Below, piece after piece: positions 11,913 through 23,255 of a DNA stretch of 64,000 bases. Location: positions 11,364,001 to 11,428,000 of the forward strand of contig OY987306.1 in the NCBI GenBank assembly GCA_963920635.1, written 5' to 3'. The notes below the pieces were generated by a model, which had not been told where the DNA came from, made no database searches, and was given only the letters and a program-made list of their open reading frames with translations. The stretch comes from Pseudeuparius sepicola (lineage: Eukaryota > Arthropoda > Insecta > Coleoptera > Anthribidae). The translations under genes were made by a program, and so were the position numbers. Each line of letters opens with the position of its first letter. The first letter of the stretch is position 1.

Positions 11913-14237
11913 CAGTGGCGTCGCGTCGGGGGGGGGGGGCAGGGGGGCACGGCCCCCCCCCAGTTTTTGTTAGGTGGGAATTTTATAACACTACCTACCT
12001 AAGGTAAAAATGGAAATAATTCACAGCAATCACTTAATTAATTACATGAGCGGTGTGATGGTGCCTATAGTTTTGGCCTCATGGGCTACGGTAGGCACCG
12101 CATGGCCGCGCGTGCATAGATTTGTCTTAACCTGACTCGCCTCGCACTTGATAGAATGTTTTACCCAAAAAAGCAGTCGAAGAATGAAGTTTTATTGAGT
12201 AAATATGATGTGCCTGACCTGTAAAAGATGCATGATATTTTTACAAGCTTTTATTTAACTTGTCCGCATCAATAAGACTGCTCACGACTGTCGCGTCTGT
12301 CACTTTTTTGGGCCACCATGCGCCCTTCCGAGACAAAATGCAATGCAAAAGGCATTGTTGGTTATTTGCGCCAACTTCTTTCAGGCACATGAAGTTATAG
12401 TCGAGTCGTGAGAAGTCTTTATAAATACGTCAGTCAATGCTATTTCTGCACAACCTATTTGACATGGGTATGAAATGACGAGTACAAAAAAATAAGTGGC
12501 GTCATACTAAATCCAATATAGCGGATGTCCCAAGATGGTGGACTAAATTTCTTTACCACCCTCCTGATATTGAGAATCAAATAAAATAAAAGGTAAAAAA
12601 ACTTTGTCAAAACAAGCTTTTATTTAAACCATATACTAAAACGAATAAAATAATATAAAATAAGTCTAGGTTTTCAGTTAATTCAATGCCAAATTGCGTT
12701 TTTGTAAATCAAAAAGCATGTCGCGCGAGATGTTCATTAACGTAAGTACCAATTAATTTTGTTGGACAGTGATTGGTTGATAAGCAAGTACCTATTTGCC
12801 AAAGTATGTATTTTCCTTAAAATTCGCGCGAAAAGCTTTCAGATTTATAAGAACTTGTCGCAATTTGACATTGAATTATCTTAACAAAAACCGATACTAA
12901 AATCGAGCAATCCGTACGCCTGGCGTAAATAAAACCACGTGTTCAATGACGATCCGCGATTGGTCGGTAGTCTATAAAGTTTCACCCGAGTCGGCAACAG
13001 GGAGGTACTCGATCGAAAAAGTGTAGTTACGCCGTTTTACCTTGTTGTTTTCAGCTATTTAGACACTGCGACAAATAATTTTATCGATGTTTTGAACCAT
13101 TTTAATTAAGCCAGTAATTCTTTTCCCAAATATTTTGATGTAAACCATTGTAAAACTAACATTAAATAAAGGTCATGCCTCAGTGCGGCCCTGGCGAATA
13201 TTTCAACTCACGTGGTCTTGTTTACGCCAGGCGTAAGAGTTGCTCGATTTATACTTATTTTATTTTATTCATTTTAGAACATGGCTTAAATAAAAGCTTC
13301 TTTTTAAATAGTATATTTCATTACAAGTCTGGAAATAAAGATTTTTCCCTGCACGCGTGACATATTCCCGAAGTCATGCAAGCACGGAAAAATCTATTTC
13401 GGGACGTATAATGAACGATATTTTTTATTATACTTCTTTGAAAACGGAAACTTAAAACATTTTATCGGCATATTATAATAAGTTTAATTGACAAAAAATA
13501 AACAATGCAGACAATATAGTGTTTGGTATGTTTGATGCGTTTCCATGGTTACTCCCAAATTATTTCAAAGGTGCGCTTTGTTGTAAATTCGTTATTGTCA
13601 GATAAGGTGAATAAAACGTCAACAATATTACAGAAATGTATCTAAATATTGAAACACTTACGAACTAAAATACAAAATAGGTATATGTTAAATATCATAG
13701 AGCATATAGAGTTTCTTAAATTTAGTTACTTTGCTGTATATTTCTATTTTAAAACTATATATTCGGTATTTTTATTCAGCGCACGAAAAGTTTTTCCATG
13801 CGCTGTTTCCGTGCGCTACCCCGAAAAACCCCATCTTTCATTATTGCTAAAACAGATGAAAATAAGGTGTTTTCAAAGAAGTATAATAAAAAAGTTTTTC
13901 TACATTATTTTATTTTTTAGATGTTATTTATTTTTTGTTTGTATTAATGATAGGACAGTACACACAACTTGTTTTATTTTGGAAGTTTTTTCTGACAGTG
14001 ACAGTATACAAGTTTTTTTTAATTTCGGAAGTTTTTTTTTGTTTTTGATTCATGTATTATTTGTCTCGTTGGTTCATTAAAAATATGAAAATAAACGAGT
14101 ACCTAATTGTTTTCTTTTCCCATTTTTGTTTCAGTTCAACTAAAATTGCGATAAAAAAATATTGAAATGTTGTTCATTGTCTTGAGAAAAAAAAATTAAG
14201 GTGCCCCCCCTGCTTCCGAAGTCACGCGACGCCACTG
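11913..14237. mobile_element. Non-autonomous hAT-type element, 2.3 kb
   Basis: The termini are CAGTGGCGTCGCG on the left and its reverse complement CGCGACGCCACTG on the right, the typical hAT end. The flanks are an 8-bp duplication with one mismatch (agctaccc at 11905-11912, aggtaccc at 14238-14245). A C-rich/G-rich run lies just inside each end. No transposase is visible. It is inserted in the forward array of the fold-back-like element. Confidence 0.8.
12896..13252 (-). mobile_element. Small TIR element (copy 2), about 360 bp
   Basis: The ends ACTAAAATCGAGCAA and its inverted partner ttgctcgattt match the copy at 9388-9755 in opposite orientation, including cctggcgtaaa and the internal gaggca(t/c)gacctttattt. 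It is nested in the hAT element. Confidence 0.7.
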
Positions 14238-14245
14238 AGGTACCC

Positions 14246-15265
14246 CATGCACCCCCTGAAAAATTGATAATTCCATTGTTCTTAGTTCGATGTTCACCCT
14301 TTTAGCAAGGACGTTCCAAATGATTCCAGATGCACAAATTAGTGGTTGAAAAAATTTGCCAGGAAAAAACTACCCCCTCCACCAGAGATATTGTTTTTGA
14401 GACGATTATTTAGTCATTTTTTGAAAAGGCATTACTATATACCTACCTTATTTCACGAATCGGTGGTTGAAAACATTTACGGGGCAAAAACTACCCCTTC
14501 CCACCCCCGAAAGTTTATTTTTAATTAGATTATTGTCGTTCCTTGAAAAGACATTCACTATTTCCCTTATTTCACGTATCCGTGTTTGAAAACATATACG
14601 GGGCAAAAACTACCCCTTCCCCCCCGAAAGCGTATTTTTAATTTGATTATTGTCGTTTTTGAAAAGACATTCACTATATCCCTTATTTCACGAATCCGTG
14701 GTTGGAAACATTTACGGGGCAAAAACTACCCCTTCCCACCCCCGAAAGTTTATTTTTAATTTGATTATTGTCGTTTTTTGAAAAGACATTCACTAATATT
14801 CACTGTATCCTTTATTTCACGAATCCTTGGTTGAAAACATTTACGGGGCAAAAACTACCCCTTCCCACCCCAGAAAGTTTGTTTTAAATTTGATTATTGT
14901 CGTTTTTTGAAAATGCAATCACTATATTCCTTATTTCACGAATGTGTGGTTGAAAACATTTGCGGGGCAAAAACTACCCCTTCCCACCCCAGAAAGTTTG
15001 TTTTTAATTTGATTATTATCGTTTTTTTAAAAGACATTCACTATATCCCTTATTTCACGAATCCGTGGTTGAAAACCTTTACGGGGCAAAAACTACCTCT
15101 TACCACACCCGGACCGGAAGTTTGTTTTTAACTTGATTATTGTCGTTTTTTGAAAATGCAATCACTATGTTCCTTATTTCACGAATCCGTGTTGAAAACA
15201 TTTGCGGGGCAAAAACTACCCCTTTCCACCCCGAATTGATTTTTTAATTTGATTATTGTCGTTTT
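14246..15265 (+). repeat. Tandem array, about 120-bp unit, forward arm
   Basis: About seven units carry ttatttcacgaatccgtggt and ggggcaaaaactacccctt, spaced 115-125 bp apart between 14449 and 15180. Diverged units of the same type lie at 11560-11912, before the nested hAT, so the array was once continuous. Confidence 0.8.
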
Positions 15266-15269
15266 TTGA

Positions 15270-16530
15270 AAGGTATGCTGGGGGTATTATTCGCCCAACA
15301 ATTTTTTTAACCACGAATTTGTGCATCTGGAATCTTTGCGAACGTCCTTGCTAAAATTGGCGAGGATCCGACAATATAAGTTATCATTTTTGTTCTTAAA
15401 GTTGTGCTGGGGGTAGTTTTCGCACAAGAATTTTTTTCTACCGCGAATTCGTGAAACTAGAGTCATTATATAAGGACGTAGTTGCTAAAATCGGCCAGGA
15501 TCAGACAATGAAGTTATAATTTTTTTAAAAGGGTACTGGGGTAGTTTTCGCCCAACAATTTTTTTAAAGTACAAATTTGTGCATCGGGAATCATTAGGAA
15601 CGTCCTTGCTAAAAACGGTGGGAATCGTACCATGAAATTTTCCTTTTTTTCCTTAAGGGGTAGTGGGAGGTAGTTTTTGCCCAACAAATTTTTTCAACCA
15701 CGAATTCGCGCATCTAGATTCAACCGCGAATTCGTGAATCTAGAATCATTTAGAACGTACTTGCTAAAATCGGCCAAGATCCGACAATAATAAAGTTATC
15801 ATTTTTGTTTTTAAAGGGGTCCTGAGGGTATACTTAGTTTTCGCACAAGAAATTTTTTCAACGGCGAATTCGTGACTCTAGTCATTAAAAACGTTCTTGC
15901 TAAAATCGGCCAGGATCCGATAATGAAGTTATATTTTTTTTAAAGGGTTGCTGGGGGTAGTTATCGACCAACAACTTTTTTAAAGTAGGTACAGATTTGT
16001 GCATTATCTGGCATCATTAGGAACGTCCTTGCTAAAAACGGTGGGAATCGTACCATGAAAGTTATCTTTTTTCTTTAAGGGGTAGTGGGGGTAGTTTTCG
16101 CATAACAAATTTTTTCAACCACGAATTCGCGCATCTGGAATCATTAGGAACGTTCCTTGCTAAAATTGGCGAGGATCCGACAATGAAGTTATCATTTTTG
16201 TTCTTAAAGGGGTGCTGGAGGGTAGTTTTCGCACAAGAAATTTTTTTCAACCACGATTTAGTGCATCTGGAATCATTACGAACGTCCTTTCTAAAATCGG
16301 CGAGGATCCGACAATAAAGTGATCATTTTTTTTTCCTAAAAGGGCGGTGCTGGGGATAGTTTTGCCCAACAATTTTTTTAAAGCACGAATTTGAACATCT
16401 GGAATCATTAGCTAAAAATCGTACCATGAAAGTTGTCATTTTTTTTTCTTTAAGGGGTAGTGGAGGTAGTTTTCGCCCAACAATTTTCTTCAACCACGAA
16501 TTCGTGCATTTGGAATGATTAGGAACGTCC
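15270..16530 (-). repeat. Tandem array, about 130-bp unit, inverted arm
   Basis: About ten units carry gggggtagttttcgcccaac, accacgaattcgtgcatctg and gaacgtccttgctaaaatcgg. The unit is the reverse complement of the forward array core plus extra bases. The two arrays meet head to head near 15268. Confidence 0.78.
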
Positions 16531-17168
16531 TTGCGGGGATCATGATATCAAATGAATATTTCAATTTCAACAAGTATTCAGTTAAGTCCCAAAATTAAAT
16601 AGTAAAACCGATAAATTTGGCATCATTGACATCCTGTACATATTTTCTACATTGTAGAACAAATATTTACCGTATACTAAGTGTATAGGTAATTAGTAAA
16701 TAAAATAGGCAGGAATAAAATATATTATTTGTAACATCTTGGTATATTTTAATTAGATAATGATTAGCTCTGAAGCACTCTGTATAACTTAGTATACGTC
16801 ATACGACTTCTGCAAAGACGAAGCAAATAATAAATCCCACTATTATTTCCTATAGTTCAAGGCCTCTGACCATCTGCCGGGAAATAGATTTTGATGACCG
16901 AAAGCGGTCGCCAGCATAGACAGCGTTTATGAAACCTTTATTCCTAAACCACCGGCAACACGGTTAGGCTCTTCAGCTGACTGCTGGCGCCTCTAGCGGT
17001 GACTTTTAGCGGAGGGCATTTTACGGTTTTAAAAATCGAACGATTCTGCATCCGAGCGCTATCTGTTAGGCCAAGGCAAAACCAAGTTTCGGTGTGCTAT
17101 ACATATTTTACGAGCCCGATGCTACTGGCACTTCTGTCCGCGTAGCGTATATTTTCTGTGATCTAGCC

Positions 17169-17545
17169 TACTAATTTCCACCAAATTTATGGTCAAACAT
17201 ACGCCTCCTTTTTTGTTGTTTTTGCTTTCTTTGTGTAGTTTGAAAAAATTTATATATTTCTAAAAATTCCTTTACTTGCTCTTCAGACACCACCACATAA
17301 ACAATGTAATTTTAACAACAATTTTAAATATTTTAACTTTTTTAAATGTTTGTTGATGTTACTGTACATATATGTTGTATGACAAGATTGTAATAATCGC
17401 GTAAGTACCTGTTTTCAACTAAAGTTGGACCTTTAACATCGTTCTCTTCTTGTTTTTGTCTAGGCCTGATGATGTAATTATATTAAAGGTTACGAAACCG
17501 GTTGCCAAATAAAAGTTAAGAGCTGTGAGAATTAAGACTTTCAAA
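17169..17545 (+). mobile_element. 3' part of the interrupted Penelope-like element
   Basis: The 8-bp duplication ATCTAGCC joins this segment to the Penelope fragment ending at 11217. The segment is noncoding. It contains gcctgatgatg and acgaaaccggttgcc, strings I associate with the 3' ends of Penelope-like and similar retroelements. The exact 3' border is uncertain. Confidence 0.55.
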
Positions 17546-17825
17546 ATACCATTTTTATACAAATATGTAAGTCGAAACCCTAAAAATATGGGCATAAATA
17601 TGCAAATAATTTAGTCAAAATATGCAGGAAAATGTTGAAAATATGCAAATTAAGAAATACTTTAAAAATATAAATTTATTGTTTCATTTAAAAATAAACA
17701 TATATAATGTACATACTTCTAAATGCATTTATACATAGTAAAAGTAACAATATTTTATTTTAAATTTTCTACATATAGGGCGATTGAACTAAATCTAAAT
17801 ATGCATTTATTATAAATTAAAAAAA

Positions 17826-18358
17826 TCAGGTTGAAATTTGAAAACAATAAACCACTAAATGTTGCTCAAAATTCTCAATTAAAAAATTTTGTCTTCTATC
17901 AGAATATAAAAATTTATAAATGGAGAAACTCCTTTTCACATCAACCGATGTAAAAGGTGCGCTTTTAAAATTGCTCACTATCACAGGATCCAAATCGATG
18001 GATTCGGTAAAATCTCCCTTTAAAATATTTGCTACTTTGCTAAGAAACTGAAACTAACTATTTTTTCCATCACATTTTTAAATTTTTGAAATATTTTGTC
18101 CCCAATTTTACCTGTGACATTTTGAAAAGCAACCTCAGATTGTTTTACCAGTTCTACACTTCGGGTTAATGGCAAATTAGATTCCTCCATTTGTGTTATT
18201 GTTTTAGAGAGAAAGCTATAATTGGCTCTTAGAAAGAAAAGTTGTTTCTTTATTTCCTTGTTTTCGAATAGTTGTTTAACATCTGTAAGGGACTGGGAAG
18301 ATTCGTTCGAAAATTCTGAAATTAGATCTTTCAGTTGGCAAAATGGATTATCCTTCAT
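17826..18358 (-). pseudogene. hAT transposase C-terminal remnant
   Basis: Read on the minus strand, the first 108 codons (18358 to 18032) include LKDLISEFSNESSQSLTDVK, an all-helical part of hAT-like proteins near the CGGBP1-like group. After a frameshift near 18035 a second frame gives APFTSVDVKRSFSIYKFLYS, then ENFEQHLVVYC and a stop at 17826-17828. That second piece is the hAT C-terminal dimerisation region. The catalytic N-terminal part is missing. It lies inside a TIR-like segment (about 17560-18712) rich in aaatatgc motifs, whose right end ggtaactctg is the inverse of a hAT-like CAGAGTTACC. Dead copy. Confidence 0.68.
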
Positions 18359-18789
18359 ATATAAATATATACCTATCTATAATTTATTCTGTCCTTTTCA
18401 GTTATTGTATACTTTATTAAATAGGTATAAATACCTACTTTATTAGTTTTCAGATCACCAGGATTAGTGCCCATAAAATTATAATTTAAGCATATTATTT
18501 TGAGAAAACCAGGTACCTACCTACCTAGACACCCACGGACCCGTCCCCAAAAATGAATGAAACGCCTGCCGAAGATTTAAATTATCCTAAATTCTTTCAA
18601 TTATGCACAATATGCCATATTTTAGGGATATAAGCAAATATTTAAAAAAATTGATATTATTATAATATATGCTAAATATGCCTGTTGCATATTTGGGTAA
18701 CTCTGGTTATGATGTTATTTTATGTCATGAAATTTCTCGCTAGTACCACCTACGTTCTACTTGTGGTTGGTCATTTATTCCCATTATAG

Positions 18790-19740
18790 GAACGTAAACA
18801 GCTATTATAGAAAATTCAACGCCTTCCAATATGAACCAATGAAACGACATGATTTTTGAAATATTAACCAATCAGGTGCTGATTTCAGCAATAATACCAC
18901 TAGTGGTATTTTCGCTGATATCCTACTCTCTTAATTACGTCCTAGTTACGCTAAACCAATATTGTGGCAGATAAAACTGATAACCCGATAACTTCTTCAC
19001 ATTACCAAATTTGATATACTATTAGAAGATATGTTTTCAGTTAACACATTGATCGTTAAATATCTATTAGCACAAAAAACTTTCAGAACCGAAAGGGCAA
19101 CCTAAATGACAGCTGTCAAATGGACTTTAACTGTTAAGAATGGCAATTTAAATTGATATACGGCTAGTTAAGTAAATCATTCATCTGACCTCAATGGGCT
19201 AGGGGCATGATTCTAGCTTTGCGTGCGAGAGGTCCTGAGTTGAATTCCCGGTTTTGGCTACTTTTTTGTTTTTATCTTTTAAATTGCATTTTCAAAGAGG
19301 GGAAATATTTATAATTTACAATTCTTGTAGTTAATTTAATCCTAAGAAGTTGGGTTGATGAATTATGGCTACATACACAATGAATAATTATTAAACTATT
19401 TGCAGTGGTTAAATTCTTTTTTAAATACAACTCGTGGTAAAACCATGAGTTGTATTTGGTATGCCTAATAATAGATAATACCTTTCGTTAATTCATCACT
19501 CATTATAAACCCAATGCTCGTTTTGATATATTTTACTGAAAGATTTATTTTTCTTCGAAAATACCAGTAAAGGGAATGTATCGCTAGTCGCGAGCAAGGC
19601 TTGATTGATTGATTTTTTTAAGTAAGGGGCTATCTGGGATACAAGCAGTATATAGTATATGTATGAAATAATAGCTGAAATTCTCACCTGATTGGTTAAT
19701 ATTTTAAAAATTATGTCATTTCATTCTCACTTAAATGAAC
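18790..19740. repeat. Dispersed repeat (copy 1), contains the tRNA-like sequence
   Basis: Segments such as aatatgaaccaatgaaa, atattaaccaatcaggtg, ttagttacgctaaaccaata and aatacaactcgtggta recur at 31855-33040. The copy is noncoding and AT-rich. The class is not clear. Confidence 0.55.
19187..19260 (+). pseudogene. tRNA-Pro-like sequence (pseudogene or SINE head)
   Basis: The stretch aggggcatgattctagcttt, then gcgtgcgagaggtcc, closely follows the D arm, anticodon arm and variable loop of eukaryotic tRNA-Pro. The T arm (gagttgaattcccgg) keeps the B-box shape with changes. The acceptor ends do not pair and the anticodon loop is altered, so a working tRNA is unlikely. Confidence 0.6.
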
Positions 19741-19934
19741 ACTTTGGTCGCACCAGTTGGATGACGGATACCGAAAACTATTTTGAATAGGATACCATTG
19801 CACCCTATGTTACTGAAGATAAACACCATCAAGCTTTAAATTTCTCATTCATTTGTGCGTCAGTCGTAGGTAATAATCTTGGGATCGGAGCTAATATTAA
19901 TACAGAATATAACTTCAGGAAAGCTGATTATATA

Positions 19935-20652
19935 TTGCTTTATAATCTAATACTAGAAGCTGATTGGAAAAAGCTATACGATTGTACCTCTGTCAATGAT
20001 GCGTGTGAAGCCCTTTATGACACATTAAGAAATCTCTTCAATATCTGTGTTCCACGGAAAGTTAATAGACGCCGACGCTTCCCGCCCTGGTTTTCTTCCT
20101 TAATAATTAATAATATATTCGAAAAAGAAAGCTTATAAAAATTACAAGAAATTCAAGACTAACTGCAATTTAAATAGGTACCAGTGCTTACGAAGAATCA
20201 TAAAACAACAAATTAATGACGCATATAAAAATTATGTCACTGAGTGCGAAAACAGAATTCAGAATGATCCTTCAGTGTTTTGGTCATTTGTACAGAGCAA
20301 ACGTGGTCAATCTAGAATCCCTGGCACAATGAAAAATGGCGCCACCACTCTGAACAGATCACAGGACATTGTGGACGCCTTTGCGCATTATTTTCAAAGT
20401 GTCTATAGTACATCGAGTAATGATTTTCAAGTAAATAATACTATACCTCTATCACATGACTCCATTATCATTGGTAAAATTTCGCCTACACACGTTACCA
20501 ATGCGAGTAAGAAACTAAAAAACAAATTAACTCAAGGCGTTGATGGAGTTCCCAGCTTCCTGATTAAGGATTGTATATTTGCACTTGCTGACCCTATTTG
20601 CTTTCTTTTCAATTTAATAATACAAACTTATACTTGTTGCTGTTGTTGTTAA
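19935..20652 (+). pseudogene. LINE ORF2, region upstream of the reverse transcriptase (broken)
   Basis: The piece at 19935-20138 includes RKVNRRRRFPPWFSSLI, the linker between endonuclease and RT in Jockey/CR1-type LINEs. After a frameshift the frame resumes and gives SVFWSFVQSKRGQSRIPGTM and LKNKLTQGVDGVPSFLIKDC, the start of the RT domain. The frame breaks again in a tgttgctgttgttgtt stretch at 20636-20651, probably by repeat slippage. Confidence 0.75.
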
Positions 20653-20725
20653 AGTTGCTAAGCTGATACCAGTATTTAAGAGTGGGGACAGCTGTGCTGT
20701 TGGAAACTATAGACCAATATCCATT

Positions 20726-22006
20726 TTGTGTAATTTCTCTAAACTTTTTGAAATTGTTGTGCATAGCAAGCTGTTCCCACCTTTGGCGCATAAATTTAAC
20801 TTTGGCCAGCACGGCTTCTTACCAAATAAATCGTGTGTAACCAACTTGGCGACATTGACCCAGGATTTAGCAGTTGCCATTGATTCAGGAAGGCAAGTAG
20901 ATGTCATGTATCTGGATTTCCAAAAGGCATTTGATCAAGTAGATCATTATGTGTTGTTAAATAAACTACAGCAATTTGGAGTCAATGACAGTGTCATTAG
21001 CCTTGTGAGATCATATCTTTTAGACCGAAAACAATTCGTTGAGGTGGAAGGATTCAAATCCTTTTTGTTTCCGTCTACCTCTGGTGTACCACAGGGCTCA
21101 AATCTGGGGCCCCTACTATTTTTACTATTTATTAATGATATTCTTGATTATATTGATTGCCCCAGATTGATGTATGCAGATGATATAAAAATCTATAATG
21201 TGGTTAACACTGTGGCTGATTGTGTGTCCCTTCAAAACGAATTACTGAGAATTACTCACTGGTGTCTAACTAACCGACTGAAACTCAATAACTCAAAATG
21301 TAAGGTAATATCGTTCTCAAAAAAGAAAAACCCTCTTTACTATGACTACAACATGGATGGTATTAAATTGGAAAGAACAACTGAAATGAAAGATCTAGGA
21401 GTTATATTTGATCATAAGTTCTCATTTTTGCCTCAGGTGGAAACACTGATATCTCACACTTCAAAAACGTTAGGTTTTGTTATTAGAAACAGCCGTCATT
21501 TTACTAATGTTAAAACAATGAAGTTGCTTTTCTACTCGCTTATTAGATCAAGGTTAGAATATTGTTCACTCGTTTGGCACCCTATCTATCATAACCATAT
21601 TAAGAGGTTGGAAAGTATCCAAAGAAGGTTTTTAAAATATCTTGCTTTCCGAGAGGACGGAGCTTACCCACCTAGAGGAGTAAATCATGATTATCTTCTG
21701 CAAAGATACCAGGAATCATCTCTTAGTAGTAGAAGAGACTTTCAGTCGGTGGTTTTCTTATATAACCTCTTAAACAATAGAATAAACTGCCCTGAACTTC
21801 TTAGTCAAGTTAATTTTAATGTTCCCCACTTGGAGGCTAGAGTTAAACCTACATTTTATATAAATACAGCACGCACAAATGTTTCCTCCCAGTCTCCAAT
21901 AAGCTATATGTGTCAGAATTTTAATATGATCTCTTCCCATTGTGATGTACATTGTACTTCCATTCGAGCCATAGCTGAAAAAATTCTTAACAGAATAGAC
22001 ATCTAG
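20726..22006 (+). CDS. Reverse transcriptase of a Jockey-like LINE (ORF2 part)
   Basis: A 426-codon frame from the first Met after the frameshift. It carries NYRPISIL just upstream, VMYLDFQKAFDQVDH (catalytic Asp), STSGVPQGSNLGPLLFLLFI and the active site YADD, then the thumb and C-terminal region with NNSKCKVISF, LEYCSLVWHP and a final LNRIDI. RT copies the element RNA at a nicked target. The motifs match the Jockey/CR1 group. The frame is intact, but the protein lacks its endonuclease and RT N-terminus, so the copy cannot move on its own. Confidence 0.85.
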   Translation: MCNFSKLFEIVVHSKLFPPLAHKFNFGQHGFLPNKSCVTNLATLTQDLAVAIDSGRQVDVMYLDFQKAFDQVDHYVLLNKLQQFGVNDSVISLVRSYLLDRKQFVEVEGFKSFLFPSTSGVPQGSNLGPLLFLLFINDILDYIDCPRLMYADDIKIYNVVNTVADCVSLQNELLRITHWCLTNRLKLNNSKCKVISFSKKKNPLYYDYNMDGIKLERTTEMKDLGVIFDHKFSFLPQVETLISHTSKTLGFVIRNSRHFTNVKTMKLLFYSLIRSRLEYCSLVWHPIYHNHIKRLESIQRRFLKYLAFREDGAYPPRGVNHDYLLQRYQESSLSSRRDFQSVVFLYNLLNNRINCPELLSQVNFNVPHLEARVKPTFYINTARTNVSSQSPISYMCQNFNMISSHCDVHCTSIRAIAEKILNRIDI

Positions 22007-22201
22007 TGAGTTGCAATTAGAAGTTTGTTAATATGTATTTAGTCATACTATATATCTTACTATATATTAATATTGATATCACTTGTAATTTAAATTTGGT
22101 ATGTAAAGTTTATTATTTTAGGTGTAAGTGTTTCCTGTAATTGGGTAGTAAACCTGTTGGAAATATATGGCTTTATTATTATTATTATTATTATTATAAT
22201 A

Positions 22202-23255
22202 CAGGGTTTCCCAACGAAAACTTGACCCCCCAAAAATTAGAAAACCGAAAAATATTTGAAAATTCGCCAAGACCCGTCGATTTTTGTTCATGGGGGAGCT
22301 TTCTTTACAGTAAAGCTAACTCGATAGGTCCATCCCCCTAATCCCTAGCAACCCCAACTTTAAAATTACAAATGGAACTAGGTGCCCCACTTGTGCCACA
22401 TCATTTTAAAGCCCTGTTGAGATTTGACAGAATTATTGGCTAACAACGCGTAGTAATTTCTACACAAATGGCCGCCACTAATAAGTTTTTTATCTACTAC
22501 ACACGACCAAGTTAATTAGTTTTTATTGGCGTGTCGATCAGTTTACAAAAAAGTCACAAATGAAAAAGCTGAAGCAAAACAAAAAAGTTCAAACGAATTC
22601 AAACCTTATATGTTTTTAAAATAACAAAAAGTCACTGTCACAAAAAAGTCCCCGTTTTTTGCTTGTAACTACGAAATCTTTAGTTTCAGCCTTCTATACT
22701 GAAAGTGTAAACGTGTTTTTGAAATGGTTTATTTTATCGCGGAAAGGTTAGAAATTGTTGCAATTCATGCTGTAGCTTTAGCGATTTCGAAAACAAATTG
22801 CAACAATTTCTACCCTTTCCTCGATATAATAAACCATTTCGAAAATACGTTTCCACTTTCAATAGCAGTCTGAAACTAACGACTTCGTGGATACAGGCAA
22901 AAAACGGGAACTTTTTTGTTACATATGTTAAAAAGATATATAAGGTTTGAATTCGTATGAACTTTTTTTGTTTTGCTTCAGCGTTTTCATTTGTGACTTT
23001 TTTGTTAACTCATCTACACGTCGATAAAAACTAGGTAATTTGGTCGTGTGTAGTAGATAAAAAACTTAATAGTGGCGGGCATTTGTGTAGAAATTACTAA
23101 GCGTACAGTGGATTGTCAACTTTCCGTTTTTAGCCAATAATTCTATCAAATCTCAACAGAATTCTAAAAACGATACATCACTGTATTCGCAATAAAAAGG
23201 GCTTTAAAATGATGTGCCACAAGGGGGGTAGTTCCATTTGAAATTTTAAAGAAGA
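22202..23255. mobile_element. Palindromic element with CAGGGTTTCCC left end
   Basis: Inverted arms run from about 22361 inward (aaatggaactaggtgccccac, catttgtgtagaaattact type matches) to a centre near 22790 and out to 23252. The left terminus abuts the LINE tail. No coding. Confidence 0.68.

Larger units (their letters stand above)
11218..17160. mobile_element. 5.9-kb fold-back-like TIR element with opposed tandem arrays
   Basis: The ends are exact inverted repeats of 31 bp (11218-11248 and 17130-17160) starting CACAGAAAATATACGCTACG. They are flanked by the 8-bp duplication ATCTAGCC (11210-11217 and 17161-17168). Inside, a tandem array of about 120-bp units in one orientation (about 11560-15265, broken by a hAT element) faces an array of about 130-bp related units in the opposite orientation (about 15270-16530). 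No transposase frame is seen. Tandem arrays facing each other, with an 8-bp duplication, recall Foldback/Galileo elements of the P superfamily, but hAT also makes 8-bp duplications and the class is unproven. Confidence 0.8.
19780..22197 (+). mobile_element. Jockey-like LINE, 5' truncated
   Basis: Broken coding sequence at 19790-20650 is followed by an intact reverse transcriptase frame, a 3' UTR and a (TTA/ATT)n tail at 22171-22197. The 5' part (endonuclease and ORF1) is missing, the usual result of incomplete target-primed reverse transcription. Confidence 0.85.

Noticed and set aside
13649..14080. 143-codon plus-strand frame in the hAT element
   Set aside because: Phe/Leu-rich translation of AT-rich DNA with no recognised domain; stop-free by composition.
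17113..17160. Possible protein-coding similarity at the right end of the fold-back-like element
   Set aside because: The bases are the TIR and subterminal DNA; no frame continues.
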